The position numbers and the translations under genes were made by a program. This document shows, piece by piece, positions 1 through 8,966 of a stretch of DNA of 64,000 bases. Origin of the DNA: Fulvivirgaceae bacterium JP3-4 (GTDB lineage Bacteria > Bacteroidota > Bacteroidia > Cytophagales > Cyclobacteriaceae); contig JARKND010000001.1 of assembly GCA_029309925.1 (NCBI GenBank), forward strand, positions 868,001 through 932,000. Reading direction: 5' to 3'. Under the pieces are notes generated by a model. That model had not been told where the DNA came from. It worked only from the letters and a program-made list of their open reading frames with translations, and did not search any database. Numbering within the stretch: position 1 is the first letter of the stretch; each line of letters opens with the position of its first letter.

Positions 1-320
1 CTGCGTTTTCGTGCACAAAAGAGCAGAAAAGAAAGCCGGATTATATTTTGTCACATCAGCAGATGGTGCAGGCACTTGCCGAAGTTTACCTGGCAGAACA
101 AAAGGTTAACCGCCTGTCGCTGAACGCAGATTCGGCTGCGTTGGTATTCGGTAGTATGGAAAAGAAGGTGTTCGCGAACCTTAAGGTGCCTGATTCTGTT
201 TTCCGGGCGTCAGTAGATTATTATATGGACCATCCCAAAGAGATGGAAGTTATTTATGCCACCCTCATCGACTCCCTGCAGCTGCGGGAGCAGCGGGTGC
301 CACGCGATCATCAGCAATGA
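1..320 (+). CDS. DUF4296 lipoprotein, 5' end outside the window
   Basis: The frame is open from the window edge, so the start lies upstream. The first visible residues read AFSC followed by a Lys/Glu-rich stretch, which looks like the end of a lipoprotein signal peptide with Cys as the lipidated residue. The next segment (LSHQQMVQAL, then VYLAEQKVN) matches the start of DUF4296, a small Bacteroidota family of unknown function. A TTG about 16 codons downstream could be read as a start but would remove the lipobox. The stop overlaps the mutS2 start by 4 bases, so the two genes are probably translated together. Function unknown; probably anchored in the envelope. Confidence 0.75.
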   Translation, partial: AFSCTKEQKRKPDYILSHQQMVQALAEVYLAEQKVNRLSLNADSAALVFGSMEKKVFANLKVPDSVFRASVDYYMDHPKEMEVIYATLIDSLQLREQRVPRDHQQ

Positions 321-2683
321 TTTTCCCAGAAACATTAGAAGAAAAGCTTGGTGTTGACCAGATCCGTCAACGACTCAAATCGTATTGTCTCTCCATTGCA
401 GGTGCCGGGTGGATAGATCGCATGCGCTTCAGCACCGATGCTGAGTTCATCAAGATTTTATTGCGGCAAAATCTCGAGTTTAAGCAGATTCTCGAGAAGG
501 GTGAAAACTTTCCGTCACAGCATTTTTTTGATGGAGAAGAGTGGATGAAACGCATCTCGCTTGAGGGCAATTACCTTGAAGCGGAGGAGTTTCTTAAACT
601 TGCCCAGGCGCTTGACACAATCATCAGCAGCCGTTCTTTTCTCGCCAAATCAAAAGAAATTTATCCGCAGCTCCACAAGCTTAGCGAGCCTGTTACTATC
701 ACGAGCCAGGTGCCACAACAGATTTACGATAAAATCGATGATCGTGCGCTCGTGAAAGATTCTGCGAGCCCGGATCTTGGCAAGCTCCGCAAAAAATTGC
801 GCGAGGAGCAGACACGTCTCCGCAGACTTGCCGATCATCTCTTCAGACAGGCAGTCAAACAAAAATGGGTGCCCGAAGGTGCGCTGCCTACCATTCGCGA
901 TGGCAGACTCGTTATTCCGATCCAGGCAGAGCACAAACGCAAGTTGAAAGGTTTTATCCTGGATGAATCAGCAACGGGTCAGACCGTTTTTATGGAGCCG
1001 ACCGAGATGCTCGAAACCAACAATGAGATCCGCGATCTTGAGCATTCTGAAAAACGCGAAGTGATCAGGATACTGAAAGCGCTTACCGACCAGATGCGGG
1101 AGCGATTGAATGAGCTAAAACTGTCATTTCAGTTCCTCGCCCAGATTGATTTCATTCGCGCGAAAGCGAAGTTCTCATTAGAAGTCGGAGCGGATATGCC
1201 TGTGATTGAATCTAAGCCTGCGCTGACCTGGTATACTGCCAGACACCCGTTGCTCTACCTGAGCCTGAAAGGTAAAAGAGAGATCGTCCCGCTGAATATT
1301 GACCTTGATCCGGTAGACAGACTGCTGCTGGTATCGGGACCGAACGCGGGAGGAAAGTCTGTAACGTTAAAAACGGTTGGCTTGCTACAGTACATGGTGC
1401 AGTGCGGTATGCTGATTCCAGTTTCGGACCGGTCACACGTTGGAATTTTCAATGACATATTTCTTGACATTGGTGATCAGCAGTCTATCGAAAATGATCT
1501 GAGCACGTATAGCAGTCACCTGAAGAATATGGGAGCATTCATCCAGCATGCCACGGATCGCTCTCTGATTTTGATGGACGAACTTGGCTCCGGCACCGAT
1601 CCAAACTTCGGTGGCGCAATTGCCCAGGCTGTGTTGGATGCCTTGTTAAAAAAGCGTGTCTGGGGCGTGGCAACAACCCACTATTACAATCTTAAACTTT
1701 TTGCCGGGCAACGTCAGGGCATCCGCAACGCTGCGATGCGTTTTGATGACAAGAATCTTGTGCCCCTCTACATGCTCGACATCGGTAAACCTGGAAGTTC
1801 GTTTGCGCTTGAAATTGCGCGAAAAACCGGCTTACCACAACAAACGCTGATGCAGGCGGAGCAACTCGTAGGAAAGGATCTGGCAGGCTTTGAAACTTTA
1901 GTGCGCTCACTCGAAAAAGAGCGCCAGGAACTCAGCGAAAAGATCAAACGCATGGAGCGACAGGAAACTGAACTCAAGGCTTCGCTGGCGAAATACCAGA
2001 CACTTTCCAGCGAACTCGAATCGAAAAAGAAAGAGATACTCAACAAAGCGAAGGAAGAGGCTGCAGGGATTTTGAAAGAAACGAACCGTGAAATTGAAAA
2101 GACGATCCGCCATATCCGCGCCAATCAGGCCGAGCGAAAAGAAACGCTTAAGGTGCGAAAGGGACTGGAATCGCTGACGCAGAAAGTGCTTTCACCAAAA
2201 AAAGAAGCAGCAGAAAAATCCAAACAGGATATTGCTGAAGGAGACCGCGTCCGAATCGTAGGTCAGGATAGCAGCGGAGTTGTGCTTTCTGTCAAGGGCA
2301 AGACAGCCTCAGTGCAGTTTGGCGAGTTGAAGTCGTTGATTGCCCTCGACCGGCTCGAGAAAGTAACGGGAGCAATTCAAAAAGAGATTTCCGCAAGACT
2401 TCGTTCAGTGGGCCTCAACATCCACGAAAAACAATCACAATTCAACAGCACACTTGACGTGCGTGGTAAGCGGGTGGACGAAGTTATCGCTATCCTTGAT
2501 CAGTTTATTGATACCGCAATTCTGCTGGGGCAGGGTGAACTGCGCATCCTTCACGGGAAGGGAGAGGGCGTGCTGCGCAAGGTCATTCGCGATCATCTCA
2601 GAAAGTACAAACAAGTTGCCTCAGTCAGCGATGAGCATGTAGAGCGGGGCGGAGACGGAATCACACTTGTAGTACTCAAATAA
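317..2683 (+). CDS. mutS2: Endonuclease MutS2
   Basis: MutS2 is a MutS-family ATPase without the mismatch-recognition domain. It acts on branched DNA or, in some bacteria, on collided ribosomes. The 788 residues match the family length. The core ATPase carries a Walker A motif GPNAGGKS at residues 341-348 and a Walker B/signature region around LILMDELGSGTDP. A long charged coiled coil follows (about 520-630). The last 76 residues form an Smr domain that begins LDVRG and contains the HGKG motif of the nuclease. The start ATG overlaps the stop of the upstream lipoprotein gene. A hairpin terminator follows directly after the stop. Confidence 0.96.
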   Translation: MIFPETLEEKLGVDQIRQRLKSYCLSIAGAGWIDRMRFSTDAEFIKILLRQNLEFKQILEKGENFPSQHFFDGEEWMKRISLEGNYLEAEEFLKLAQALDTIISSRSFLAKSKEIYPQLHKLSEPVTITSQVPQQIYDKIDDRALVKDSASPDLGKLRKKLREEQTRLRRLADHLFRQAVKQKWVPEGALPTIRDGRLVIPIQAEHKRKLKGFILDESATGQTVFMEPTEMLETNNEIRDLEHSEKREVIRILKALTDQMRERLNELKLSFQFLAQIDFIRAKAKFSLEVGADMPVIESKPALTWYTARHPLLYLSLKGKREIVPLNIDLDPVDRLLLVSGPNAGGKSVTLKTVGLLQYMVQCGMLIPVSDRSHVGIFNDIFLDIGDQQSIENDLSTYSSHLKNMGAFIQHATDRSLILMDELGSGTDPNFGGAIAQAVLDALLKKRVWGVATTHYYNLKLFAGQRQGIRNAAMRFDDKNLVPLYMLDIGKPGSSFALEIARKTGLPQQTLMQAEQLVGKDLAGFETLVRSLEKERQELSEKIKRMERQETELKASLAKYQTLSSELESKKKEILNKAKEEAAGILKETNREIEKTIRHIRANQAERKETLKVRKGLESLTQKVLSPKKEAAEKSKQDIAEGDRVRIVGQDSSGVVLSVKGKTASVQFGELKSLIALDRLEKVTGAIQKEISARLRSVGLNIHEKQSQFNSTLDVRGKRVDEVIAILDQFIDTAILLGQGELRILHGKGEGVLRKVIRDHLRKYKQVASVSDEHVERGGDGITLVVLK

Positions 2684-2714
2684 AAAAAGGCTCGTTGACT
2701 TACGAGCCTTTTGA
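2682..2714. terminator. Bidirectional intrinsic terminator after mutS2
   Basis: An 8-base stem (AGGCTCGT at 2688-2695 pairing with ACGAGCCT at 2702-2709) has a 6-base loop. It is flanked by seven A on the left and four T on the right. It can end mutS2 and the convergent lipoprotein gene. Confidence 0.85.
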
Positions 2715-2732
2715 TTTTATGTCTTGTGTGAT

Positions 2733-3206
2733 TTACTGCTTCACGAAATTGAATGTCCAGGTACCACTCACGGATTGTGTACGCCCGCCAACCCAGTTGT
2801 CTGGAATAACGAAGACAATTTCGAGGTCAGTTGCAGATACTTCATAAGTCGCATCGATCTCGATATCATCACCGGGGTCGCGGATAATCTGGGTCAAAGG
2901 GTCGGTTCCAAACTTCCACGTGCCGGATGCTGGCCAGGGGCTAGGGTTCGGACGAGTGCCTGTCAGGCTGTAGTTATACGTGCCGCCCTGACTAAAGCTA
3001 CCGGCAACCGTCAAAACAAGGTTTGAAAAGTCTGAAGTCCTGTCGTTGCCGTCATTTGCCGACACCATTGCCCACGTTCCTTTCAACTGATCGAGCTGTT
3101 TCTCTTCCGTTGTGCGGTTATCCGTTGGTTCTTTGCCGCAACCAGAATAGAACACGGCAAGTCCGACAAAAGCGAAGAGGGTTAGAAATCTTGTTGCCAC
3201 TTTCAT
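2733..3206 (-). CDS. Small lipoprotein, lipocalin-like fold possible
   Basis: The 157-residue product starts with a signal peptide ending in a lipobox (YSGC, Cys at about 23), so it should be a lipoprotein. The mature part contains LKGTW near residue 42 and several short alternating strands with SGTWKFG and SGTWTFNF, the pattern seen in small lipocalin-like proteins of Bacteroidota. I cannot assign a family or ligand. It is monocistronic, with a promoter-like sequence upstream and the shared terminator downstream. Confidence 0.75.
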   Translation of the reverse strand: MKVATRFLTLFAFVGLAVFYSGCGKEPTDNRTTEEKQLDQLKGTWAMVSANDGNDRTSDFSNLVLTVAGSFSQGGTYNYSLTGTRPNPSPWPASGTWKFGTDPLTQIIRDPGDDIEIDATYEVSATDLEIVFVIPDNWVGGRTQSVSGTWTFNFVKQ

Positions 3207-3233
3207 TTGATAAAATACTCTTTTTGTGAACTG

Positions 3234-3263
3234 TAAAAATAGTAAAAATCGATACCATTCAAA
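3234..3263 (-). promoter_or_regulatory. Bacteroidota-type promoter of the small lipoprotein gene
   Basis: Read on the minus strand: TTTG (3260-3263), an 18-base spacer, then TATTTTTA (3234-3241), which matches TAnnTTTG at seven of eight positions. The expected start of transcription is about 20 bases before the gene. Confidence 0.45.
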
Positions 3264-3366
3264 CCCTTTAGTGGGCGCCTACCGGCAGTGTATATCATGG
3301 TTTTCGGTTATGTAACCGTAAAAACGTGGAAATAACGATTTCCAGACCCACAAACGCTGTCTAAAG

Positions 3367-4008
3367 TCACTTTTTATAGGTGCGCAGATCTATGAGTTCA
3401 GTAGCATTTTCGTATTCCGCAGGGTCATTCGATCCGATAAAAACGATACTGCTGGCCGGTAGTGTGGCAAGTTGACCACGATACCATTGAAATGCCCTTT
3501 CGTCCAGGTGACTTCCAGGTTCATCCAGAAACACCACCTGCGATTCCGTGTAGATTGCCAGACCCAGTTTTAATCGCTGCCTCATGCCTGACGAAAAATT
3601 CCGGATGAACTTATCCCGATTGTCTGCAAGATACATCCTTTCGAGAATCTCATCATAAGAAAGCTTGTTGCGAACGCGTTTCAGTTTGAAGTGGAATTCA
3701 ACCATTTCGATGAGCGTGAAATCTTCGATAAGATCCATATATGGAGTGGCGATGGAAACGTGCTTGTACACCTCATCTATTGCAAGGTTTGTATTTCCGA
3801 CACGATAGCTCAACGATCCGTGTGTAGGTGGAGTCTGTCCCCAGAGCACGCTCAGCAACGTTGATTTGCCGGAGCCATTAGGTCCGGTGATAGCATAAAT
3901 ATTTCCAGGCTTGAACTGATAAGAAAAGTCCCTGAAGATCCACTCGCGGTTAAATCGCTTGGCCAGTCCTTCAATCGATATCGTGATGGGGTTCGATAGA
4001 TTTTCCAT
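3367..4008 (-). CDS. ABC transporter ATP-binding protein
   Basis: This is a single-domain ABC ATPase of about 213 residues with Walker A (GPNGSGKST), signature (NFSSGMRQRL) and Walker B (VVFLDEPGSHLD). No permease is encoded next to it, so the substrate is unknown. I prefer the ATG at 4008; a GTG six codons upstream (4026) would also be in frame. It lies 43 bases downstream of lpxA on the same strand and is probably the last gene of the lipid A operon. A role in envelope assembly is suggested only by that position. Confidence 0.85.
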   Translation of the reverse strand: MENLSNPITISIEGLAKRFNREWIFRDFSYQFKPGNIYAITGPNGSGKSTLLSVLWGQTPPTHGSLSYRVGNTNLAIDEVYKHVSIATPYMDLIEDFTLIEMVEFHFKLKRVRNKLSYDEILERMYLADNRDKFIRNFSSGMRQRLKLGLAIYTESQVVFLDEPGSHLDERAFQWYRGQLATLPASSIVFIGSNDPAEYENATELIDLRTYKK

Positions 4009-4051
4009 GGGAAGACCAGCATTCACAAACTACGCGAAGCAGACCAGGACG

Positions 4052-4840
4052 TTAGTCGTTACCGCCATAACCCTTCATGATTCCACGCTCCGAGGTCTTG
4101 ATAAAATCCAGGATATAATTCCGCTCATCGCTGCCAGCGATTTCTTTTTCGACCATCTCAAGCGCTTTTGAATTGTTTATTCCTTTAAGGAATATATAGC
4201 GATAAATTTCCTGGATTTCATTGATCTTCTCGGAACTGAAACCTCGTCTTCTGAGACCAATGGTGTTGATGCCAGCGTAAGTGAGAGGCTCCCGCGCGGC
4301 TTTCGTGAACGGAGGAATGTCCTTGCGTACAAGCGATCCACCCGAAACCATTACATGTGCACCAACCTTTACAAACTGGTGAAGCGCGCTCGCGCCTCCG
4401 ATAATTGCCCAGTCGTCAATGGTAACATGACCGGCAACCTGAACGGCATTCACAAGAATACAATTGTTGCCAATTGCACAGTCGTGCGCCACATGCACAT
4501 AGGCCATCAACAGGCAGTTCTTTCCAATGACGGTTTTGAATTTATCGGTAGTACCGCGGCTGATGGTGACGCATTCGCGGATAACCGTGTTGTCGCCAAT
4601 GTGTGTTTCGGTTTTTTCGCCCGCAAACTTGAGGTCTTGAGGGATGGATGAGACGGATGCTCCCGGATAAACTTTCACATTCTTTCCCAGCCGTGAGCCA
4701 TCCCAGATCACTGCGTTGGGACCGATCCAGCTTCCATCATCGATCACTACATCTTTTTGAACAGTCGCAAAAGGTTCGATGGTAACATTATTACCAATCT
4801 TTGCTTCGGGGTGTACGTTTGCTAATGGAAATCGGCTCAT
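4052..4840 (-). CDS. lpxA: UDP-N-acetylglucosamine O-acyltransferase
   Basis: LpxA carries out the first step of lipid A synthesis, moving a 3-hydroxyacyl chain from acyl carrier protein to UDP-GlcNAc. The 262 residues match the family. The N-terminal two thirds are hexapeptide repeats of a left-handed beta helix. The AYVHVAHDC segment holds the catalytic His (H119, equivalent to H125 of the E. coli enzyme). The C-terminal third is helical. The start overlaps the stop of lpxC/fabZ by 4 bases, indicating translational coupling. Confidence 0.97.
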   Translation of the reverse strand: MSRFPLANVHPEAKIGNNVTIEPFATVQKDVVIDDGSWIGPNAVIWDGSRLGKNVKVYPGASVSSIPQDLKFAGEKTETHIGDNTVIRECVTISRGTTDKFKTVIGKNCLLMAYVHVAHDCAIGNNCILVNAVQVAGHVTIDDWAIIGGASALHQFVKVGAHVMVSGGSLVRKDIPPFTKAAREPLTYAGINTIGLRRRGFSSEKINEIQEIYRYIFLKGINNSKALEMVEKEIAGSDERNYILDFIKTSERGIMKGYGGND

Positions 4841-6234
4841 GAATCTTTTCGAACAATACTCGCGGTCATTGTACCTTCACACACTAGTGTATTACCAACA
4901 AATGCACGACCATACATCTTTGCAATACCTCTCTTGATCGGTGCCACCAGGTCACATTGGATAACAAGTGTATCACCGGGTAACACCATCTTTCTGAACT
5001 TGATATTTTCAATGCCGAGGAAGTACGTCCAGTAATTTTCCGGATCCGGAACAGTATTCAATACCAGTATTCCACCAATCTGCGCCATAGCTTCGATCTG
5101 GAGAACACCCGGGAATACAGGATTGCCCGGAAAGTGCCCCTGGAAGAAATATTCGTTTGCTGTAACATTCTTCACACCGGCAACGCTTTCGTTGTCGAGG
5201 TAAATGATCTTGTCGATAAGCAGGAACGGATAGCGGTGCGGAAGCGTAGCGGCTATCTTGTTGATATCCATCACCGGTGGAAGGCTCGGATTGTATTTAG
5301 GTCTTCCCTGTTTGTCGGCTTCGGCCATCGCTCTCTTGAGTTTCTTCGCGAAAGCTACATTGGCTGCGTGGCCCGGTCTTGCAGCAAGCACCTGTGCCTT
5401 CAAGGGACGACCTGCAAGCGCAAGGTCACCCACGATGTCCAGCAGCTTGTGACGAGCGGGTTCATTCTTATAACGGAGTTCGATGTTGTTGAGAATACCT
5501 TCCTGCTTGACGGCAACCTTAGGCTTTCCCAGCATCTTGGCGATATTGTCGAGTTCATCATCTTTAACCACACGGTCCACAATGACGATCGCGTTGTTAA
5601 GGTCGCCTCCGCGGATGAGATTGTTTTTGTATAACATCTCAAGCTCATGAAGGAAACAAAATGTGCGGCAGCTTGCAATCTCTTTTTCGAACTGACGAAT
5701 GTCTGTGATAGATGCGTGTTGACTTCCCAGCACGGGTGAGTTGTAATCGATCATTACCGTCACCCGATAATCATCAAGCGGGAGCGCAGCAATCTCAACG
5801 TTGCGCGCAGCTTCGCGATAAAACAGCGGTTCCTGGACTTCGAAAAAATCACGGATTGCATTCTGCTCTTCAGTACCCGCCTCTTTCAGCGTCTCAACGA
5901 ACTGAATAGAACTTCCGTCCATGATTGGGCATTCTGGCCCGTCAAGCTGGATTAAAACATTATCGATTTCAAGGCCAACAAGGGCAGCCAGTGTATGTTC
6001 GATGGTGCTGACTTTTGCACCGCTTTGTTCGATCGTGGTTCCTCTCGACACATCAACCACATTATCACAATCGGCATCAATTATTGGTGATCCTGGAAGG
6101 TCGGTTCGCTGGAATTTAATACCATGGTTAGGCTTCGCTGGCAGGAATGTCATCGTTGTCTGAACCCCAGTGTGGAGGCCAACGCCTGACAGCGTCACGG
6201 ATTTCTGTATAGTCTGCTGTTTGATATTGAGCAT
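4837..6234 (-). CDS. lpxC/fabZ: Bifunctional LpxC deacetylase / FabZ dehydratase
   Basis: The 465-residue protein joins two enzymes. Residues 1 to about 300 are the zinc-dependent UDP-3-O-acyl-GlcNAc deacetylase LpxC, with the zinc ligand in STIEHTL (H80) and the second pair in RHKLLDIVGD. Residues from about 322 to the end are the 3-hydroxyacyl-ACP dehydratase FabZ, with its active-site His (H367 in GHFPGNP) and Glu (E381 in LQIEAMAQ). The fusion is typical of Bacteroidota and ties lipid A commitment to the competing fatty acid step. It sits between lpxD and lpxA. Confidence 0.97.
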   Translation of the reverse strand: MLNIKQQTIQKSVTLSGVGLHTGVQTTMTFLPAKPNHGIKFQRTDLPGSPIIDADCDNVVDVSRGTTIEQSGAKVSTIEHTLAALVGLEIDNVLIQLDGPECPIMDGSSIQFVETLKEAGTEEQNAIRDFFEVQEPLFYREAARNVEIAALPLDDYRVTVMIDYNSPVLGSQHASITDIRQFEKEIASCRTFCFLHELEMLYKNNLIRGGDLNNAIVIVDRVVKDDELDNIAKMLGKPKVAVKQEGILNNIELRYKNEPARHKLLDIVGDLALAGRPLKAQVLAARPGHAANVAFAKKLKRAMAEADKQGRPKYNPSLPPVMDINKIAATLPHRYPFLLIDKIIYLDNESVAGVKNVTANEYFFQGHFPGNPVFPGVLQIEAMAQIGGILVLNTVPDPENYWTYFLGIENIKFRKMVLPGDTLVIQCDLVAPIKRGIAKMYGRAFVGNTLVCEGTMTASIVRKDS

Positions 6235-6332
6235 AAACTTGGAAAGTCGGCAAATTTAAGCGCAATTATCGGGATTACCCAATAATCGAAAAACAGCTTA
6301 CGAAAACGTTTGAGCTTGCAGAATGCCGCTTT

Positions 6333-7394
6333 TCAAGATTGAATCGGCTCCTTCCGGACCAACTCGGCCATTTTTCGTTCAAGTTCCTTGAGCCGGTGTG
6401 CGATATCCGGAAGGTTTTTGAAAACCGCATATGCCCGGTAATATTCGGTTAAACCGATGGCCGGAGATCCCATCAGTTTCTCGCCAGGCTGCGTATTCGT
6501 TTTTCCAATGCCTGACTGCGCTCCCACACTAAGATTGTTTGCCAATACCAGATGACCTCCGATTCCCACCTGTCCTCCAATGATTGAGCTTTCGCCCACC
6601 TTGGTTGAACCGGCAACACCAGCCTGCGCTGCGATCACGGTGTTTTTGCCGATCTCTACGTTGTGGGCAATCTGGATCAAGTTATCAAGCTTAACTCCCT
6701 GGCGTATGATGGTGGCGTCTCCCATCATCGTAGCACAGTCGATCACTGTGTTGGCTCCGATCGCTACATGGTCTTCAACGATTACATTGCCGAGTTGAGG
6801 AATTGTTTTGTAAGTTCCATCGGCTTGAGGAGCAAACCCGAAGCCATCGCTGCCGATCACTGTGCCTGCATGGATCAGGCAATGGTTTCCGATTTTAGTC
6901 CCTGCATAAATTTTCACCCCTGCGTGGATCACGGTATGATCACCGATCACGCAATCATCTCCGATGAATACGTTTGGGTAAATCTTGACATTTACACCGA
7001 TGGCAACGTTGTTACCGATATAGGAAAAGGCTCCGCGATAAATGCCTGCTCCTGTGGTTGACTTTTCACCAATGAACGAGGGCTGCTCAACGCCTGTCTT
7101 TTGAAAGCTGATCAGCTTATGATACTCTTCCAGCAGCGCGGTAAAACTTGAATAAGGATCTTGTACAAGAATGAGCGCACATGCCAGATCCTTTTTAGGA
7201 ACAAAATCATTCTTCACAATGACTGCGGTTGCGTTCGTTGTGTAGATGAACTGCTCGTATTTCGGGTTTGATAGAAAAGCAATCTGTCCCTTCTTCGCAT
7301 CCTGGATTTTCGCCAGCATGTTTATTTTTTCATTCCCATCGCCCTGCACTTTCCCGCCTAAAAGACCTGCTATTTGATTTACTGTAAATTCCAT
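6333..7394 (-). CDS. lpxD: UDP-3-O-acylglucosamine N-acyltransferase
   Basis: LpxD adds the second 3-hydroxyacyl chain in lipid A synthesis. The 353-residue protein has the N-terminal uridine-binding domain (about 1-100), then a long hexapeptide-repeat helix, the catalytic His in IQIAHNVEIG, and a short helical tail. The ATG at 7394 is well placed. It is the first gene of the lpxD, lpxC/fabZ, lpxA, ABC ATPase run; 98 bases separate it from lpxC/fabZ. Its upstream region is occupied by a large inverted-repeat element. Confidence 0.96.
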   Translation of the reverse strand: MEFTVNQIAGLLGGKVQGDGNEKINMLAKIQDAKKGQIAFLSNPKYEQFIYTTNATAVIVKNDFVPKKDLACALILVQDPYSSFTALLEEYHKLISFQKTGVEQPSFIGEKSTTGAGIYRGAFSYIGNNVAIGVNVKIYPNVFIGDDCVIGDHTVIHAGVKIYAGTKIGNHCLIHAGTVIGSDGFGFAPQADGTYKTIPQLGNVIVEDHVAIGANTVIDCATMMGDATIIRQGVKLDNLIQIAHNVEIGKNTVIAAQAGVAGSTKVGESSIIGGQVGIGGHLVLANNLSVGAQSGIGKTNTQPGEKLMGSPAIGLTEYYRAYAVFKNLPDIAHRLKELERKMAELVRKEPIQS

Positions 7395-7400
7395 AGATTT

Positions 7401-7557
7401 TAGTCACTAGTCATTAGTCACTAGTCATTGGGAGTAATCGGGAAATGGAAAAAAGAAAAATGGTAGTGAGGATTAGCTAATCAATTTCGTTTTGCCGTTT
7501 CCTTTTTCCCTCTTTACATATTTCTCCCAGTTACCAGTAACTAATGACTAGTTACTA
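7401..7557. repeat. Long inverted repeat built from 7-base units
   Basis: The left arm (7401-7434) begins with four 7-base units, TAGTCAC/TAGTCAT alternating, then TGGGAG. The right arm (7524-7557) is its reverse complement at 29 of 34 positions and also steps in 7s (ACCAGTA, ACTAATG, ACTAGTT). Between them are purine-rich and pyrimidine-rich halves that can pair further, with a perfect palindrome GATTAGCTAATC (7471-7482) near the centre. The whole 157 bases can fold into one hairpin. It fills the gap between lpxD and the HD hydrolase gene. Confidence 0.8.
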
Positions 7558-7559
7558 TC

Positions 7560-8786
7560 TTACAAAGATACGTTTTTAGGCCAGCACAGATAGTTTTTTT
7601 TAACGATTTTGGTGAGCGCTTTGATGTTTGGCAGGTCCGATGCCTGAGCAATATCAAGCAAGTCACCGTGCTTTGTCAGAATGTTGATCTTCTGTCCCTC
7701 GGCATAAGCTTCGTTCGATACCATCCCATATGAAAACAGATAACTAGATTCCGCTCGCAGTGTACGAAATTCCCTGCTTACAGCGGTTCGTATGCGATCG
7801 ATAGATAGTTTCTTTATCGGCTCGATGCTGAGCAAGATCTTGAAGAGGTTTCGCTGAAGAAGCATTTTCGATAGCGTAGAGAGAATCTTGTCATCGTGGT
7901 CTTTCCATAGCTTGATTGCTCCCCAGATGTCATGATCGTCCAGCTGCCCGAAGGCCAGCAGTGCCTTTCTGTTTTGCTGAAAGGTCTCGATCGTGAAATT
8001 TTCTTTCAAAAAGAATTGGAGTCCTTGTGACGATGGAACACGTTCGCCTGCCCTCACCAGTGCCTGTGCCCTGCGTATCAGATTGACCAGCATTCGCTCC
8101 GCGCTTACCGAAGCCTTGTGAAGATAAACCTGCCAGTACATAAGCCTTCTCGCATTGAGAAAATGTTCAATACTATAAATACCCTTCTCCTCAACTACGA
8201 GTTGATCTTTATACACATTGAGCATAACAATGATACGTTCGATGCCAATAGTGCCCTCGTCAACTCCCGCAAAAAACGAATCGCGGTTGAGATAATCGAG
8301 CCGGTCGATGTCGAGCTGGCTGGAAACAAGCTGATGAAAGAATTTGCGGTCGTAGCTGTTCCGGAAAATTCGCATCGCCAGTGTCAACGCGCCATTGAAC
8401 TCATCGTTCAGCTCCGACATCAGCAAATAGGAAATGCTTTCGTGCTTCACGCCCTGCAGCAAGGTTTCCTCAAGCGCATGCGAAAAAGGACCATGACCTA
8501 TGTCGTGCAGGAGAATGGCAAGCTGTGAGGCCTCATATTCCTGTTCGGAAACTTCCACGCCTTTAAAGCGCAGATGGTCAAGCACGCGGCCCATCAGATG
8601 CATCGCCCCGAGCGCGTGTTGAAAACGGGTGTGCTGGGCACCCGGGTAGACAAGTTCCGTTAGCCCCAGTTGTTTGATGTGCCGCAGCCGCTGGAAGAAT
8701 GGATGCGAAATGATGTCGAACAGGAGTTCGCTGCGGATGTGAATGAATCCGTAGACAGGGTCGTTGATTATTTTTTTCTTATTCAA
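7560..8786 (-). CDS. HD-superfamily phosphohydrolase
   Basis: The 408-residue protein has the HD-domain signature: RFQHALGAMH near residue 58 and LLHDIGHGPFSHALE near residue 92, which supply the metal-binding His and Asp. It resembles the dNTP triphosphohydrolase-like HD proteins widespread in bacteria; the substrate cannot be told from sequence. The start is TTG at 8786 (MNKKKIINDPVYG), chosen because the product begins as its relatives do. A TATTTTTA sequence at 8816-8823 on the minus strand is a weak promoter candidate. It is divergent from porX. Confidence 0.88.
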   Translation of the reverse strand: MNKKKIINDPVYGFIHIRSELLFDIISHPFFQRLRHIKQLGLTELVYPGAQHTRFQHALGAMHLMGRVLDHLRFKGVEVSEQEYEASQLAILLHDIGHGPFSHALEETLLQGVKHESISYLLMSELNDEFNGALTLAMRIFRNSYDRKFFHQLVSSQLDIDRLDYLNRDSFFAGVDEGTIGIERIIVMLNVYKDQLVVEEKGIYSIEHFLNARRLMYWQVYLHKASVSAERMLVNLIRRAQALVRAGERVPSSQGLQFFLKENFTIETFQQNRKALLAFGQLDDHDIWGAIKLWKDHDDKILSTLSKMLLQRNLFKILLSIEPIKKLSIDRIRTAVSREFRTLRAESSYLFSYGMVSNEAYAEGQKINILTKHGDLLDIAQASDLPNIKALTKIVKKNYLCWPKNVSL

Positions 8787-8966
8787 GTTCTGAGAACAAC
8801 GCTGTTAATTCACCTTAAAAATACAGCTATAAAGTTATTGCCGACCAATATTAACAGTTTTGAAACTTTTACCCGAATTCAACTAATGGACATATTATGC
8901 TTTGAATCGCTGAACCAAACCACTGCCCGAAACGTGATTATTGAGTAAATTGACGAAAATTAAGCT

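Noticed and set aside
5134-5634. 166-codon open frame on the plus strand inside lpxC/fabZ
   Set aside because: It lies fully opposite a gene with clear catalytic motifs in both domains, and its translation matches nothing.
8787-8966. Riboswitch or small RNA between the HD gene and porX
   Set aside because: The 180-base gap has no stable hairpin or known aptamer pattern; only weak promoter-like boxes are seen.
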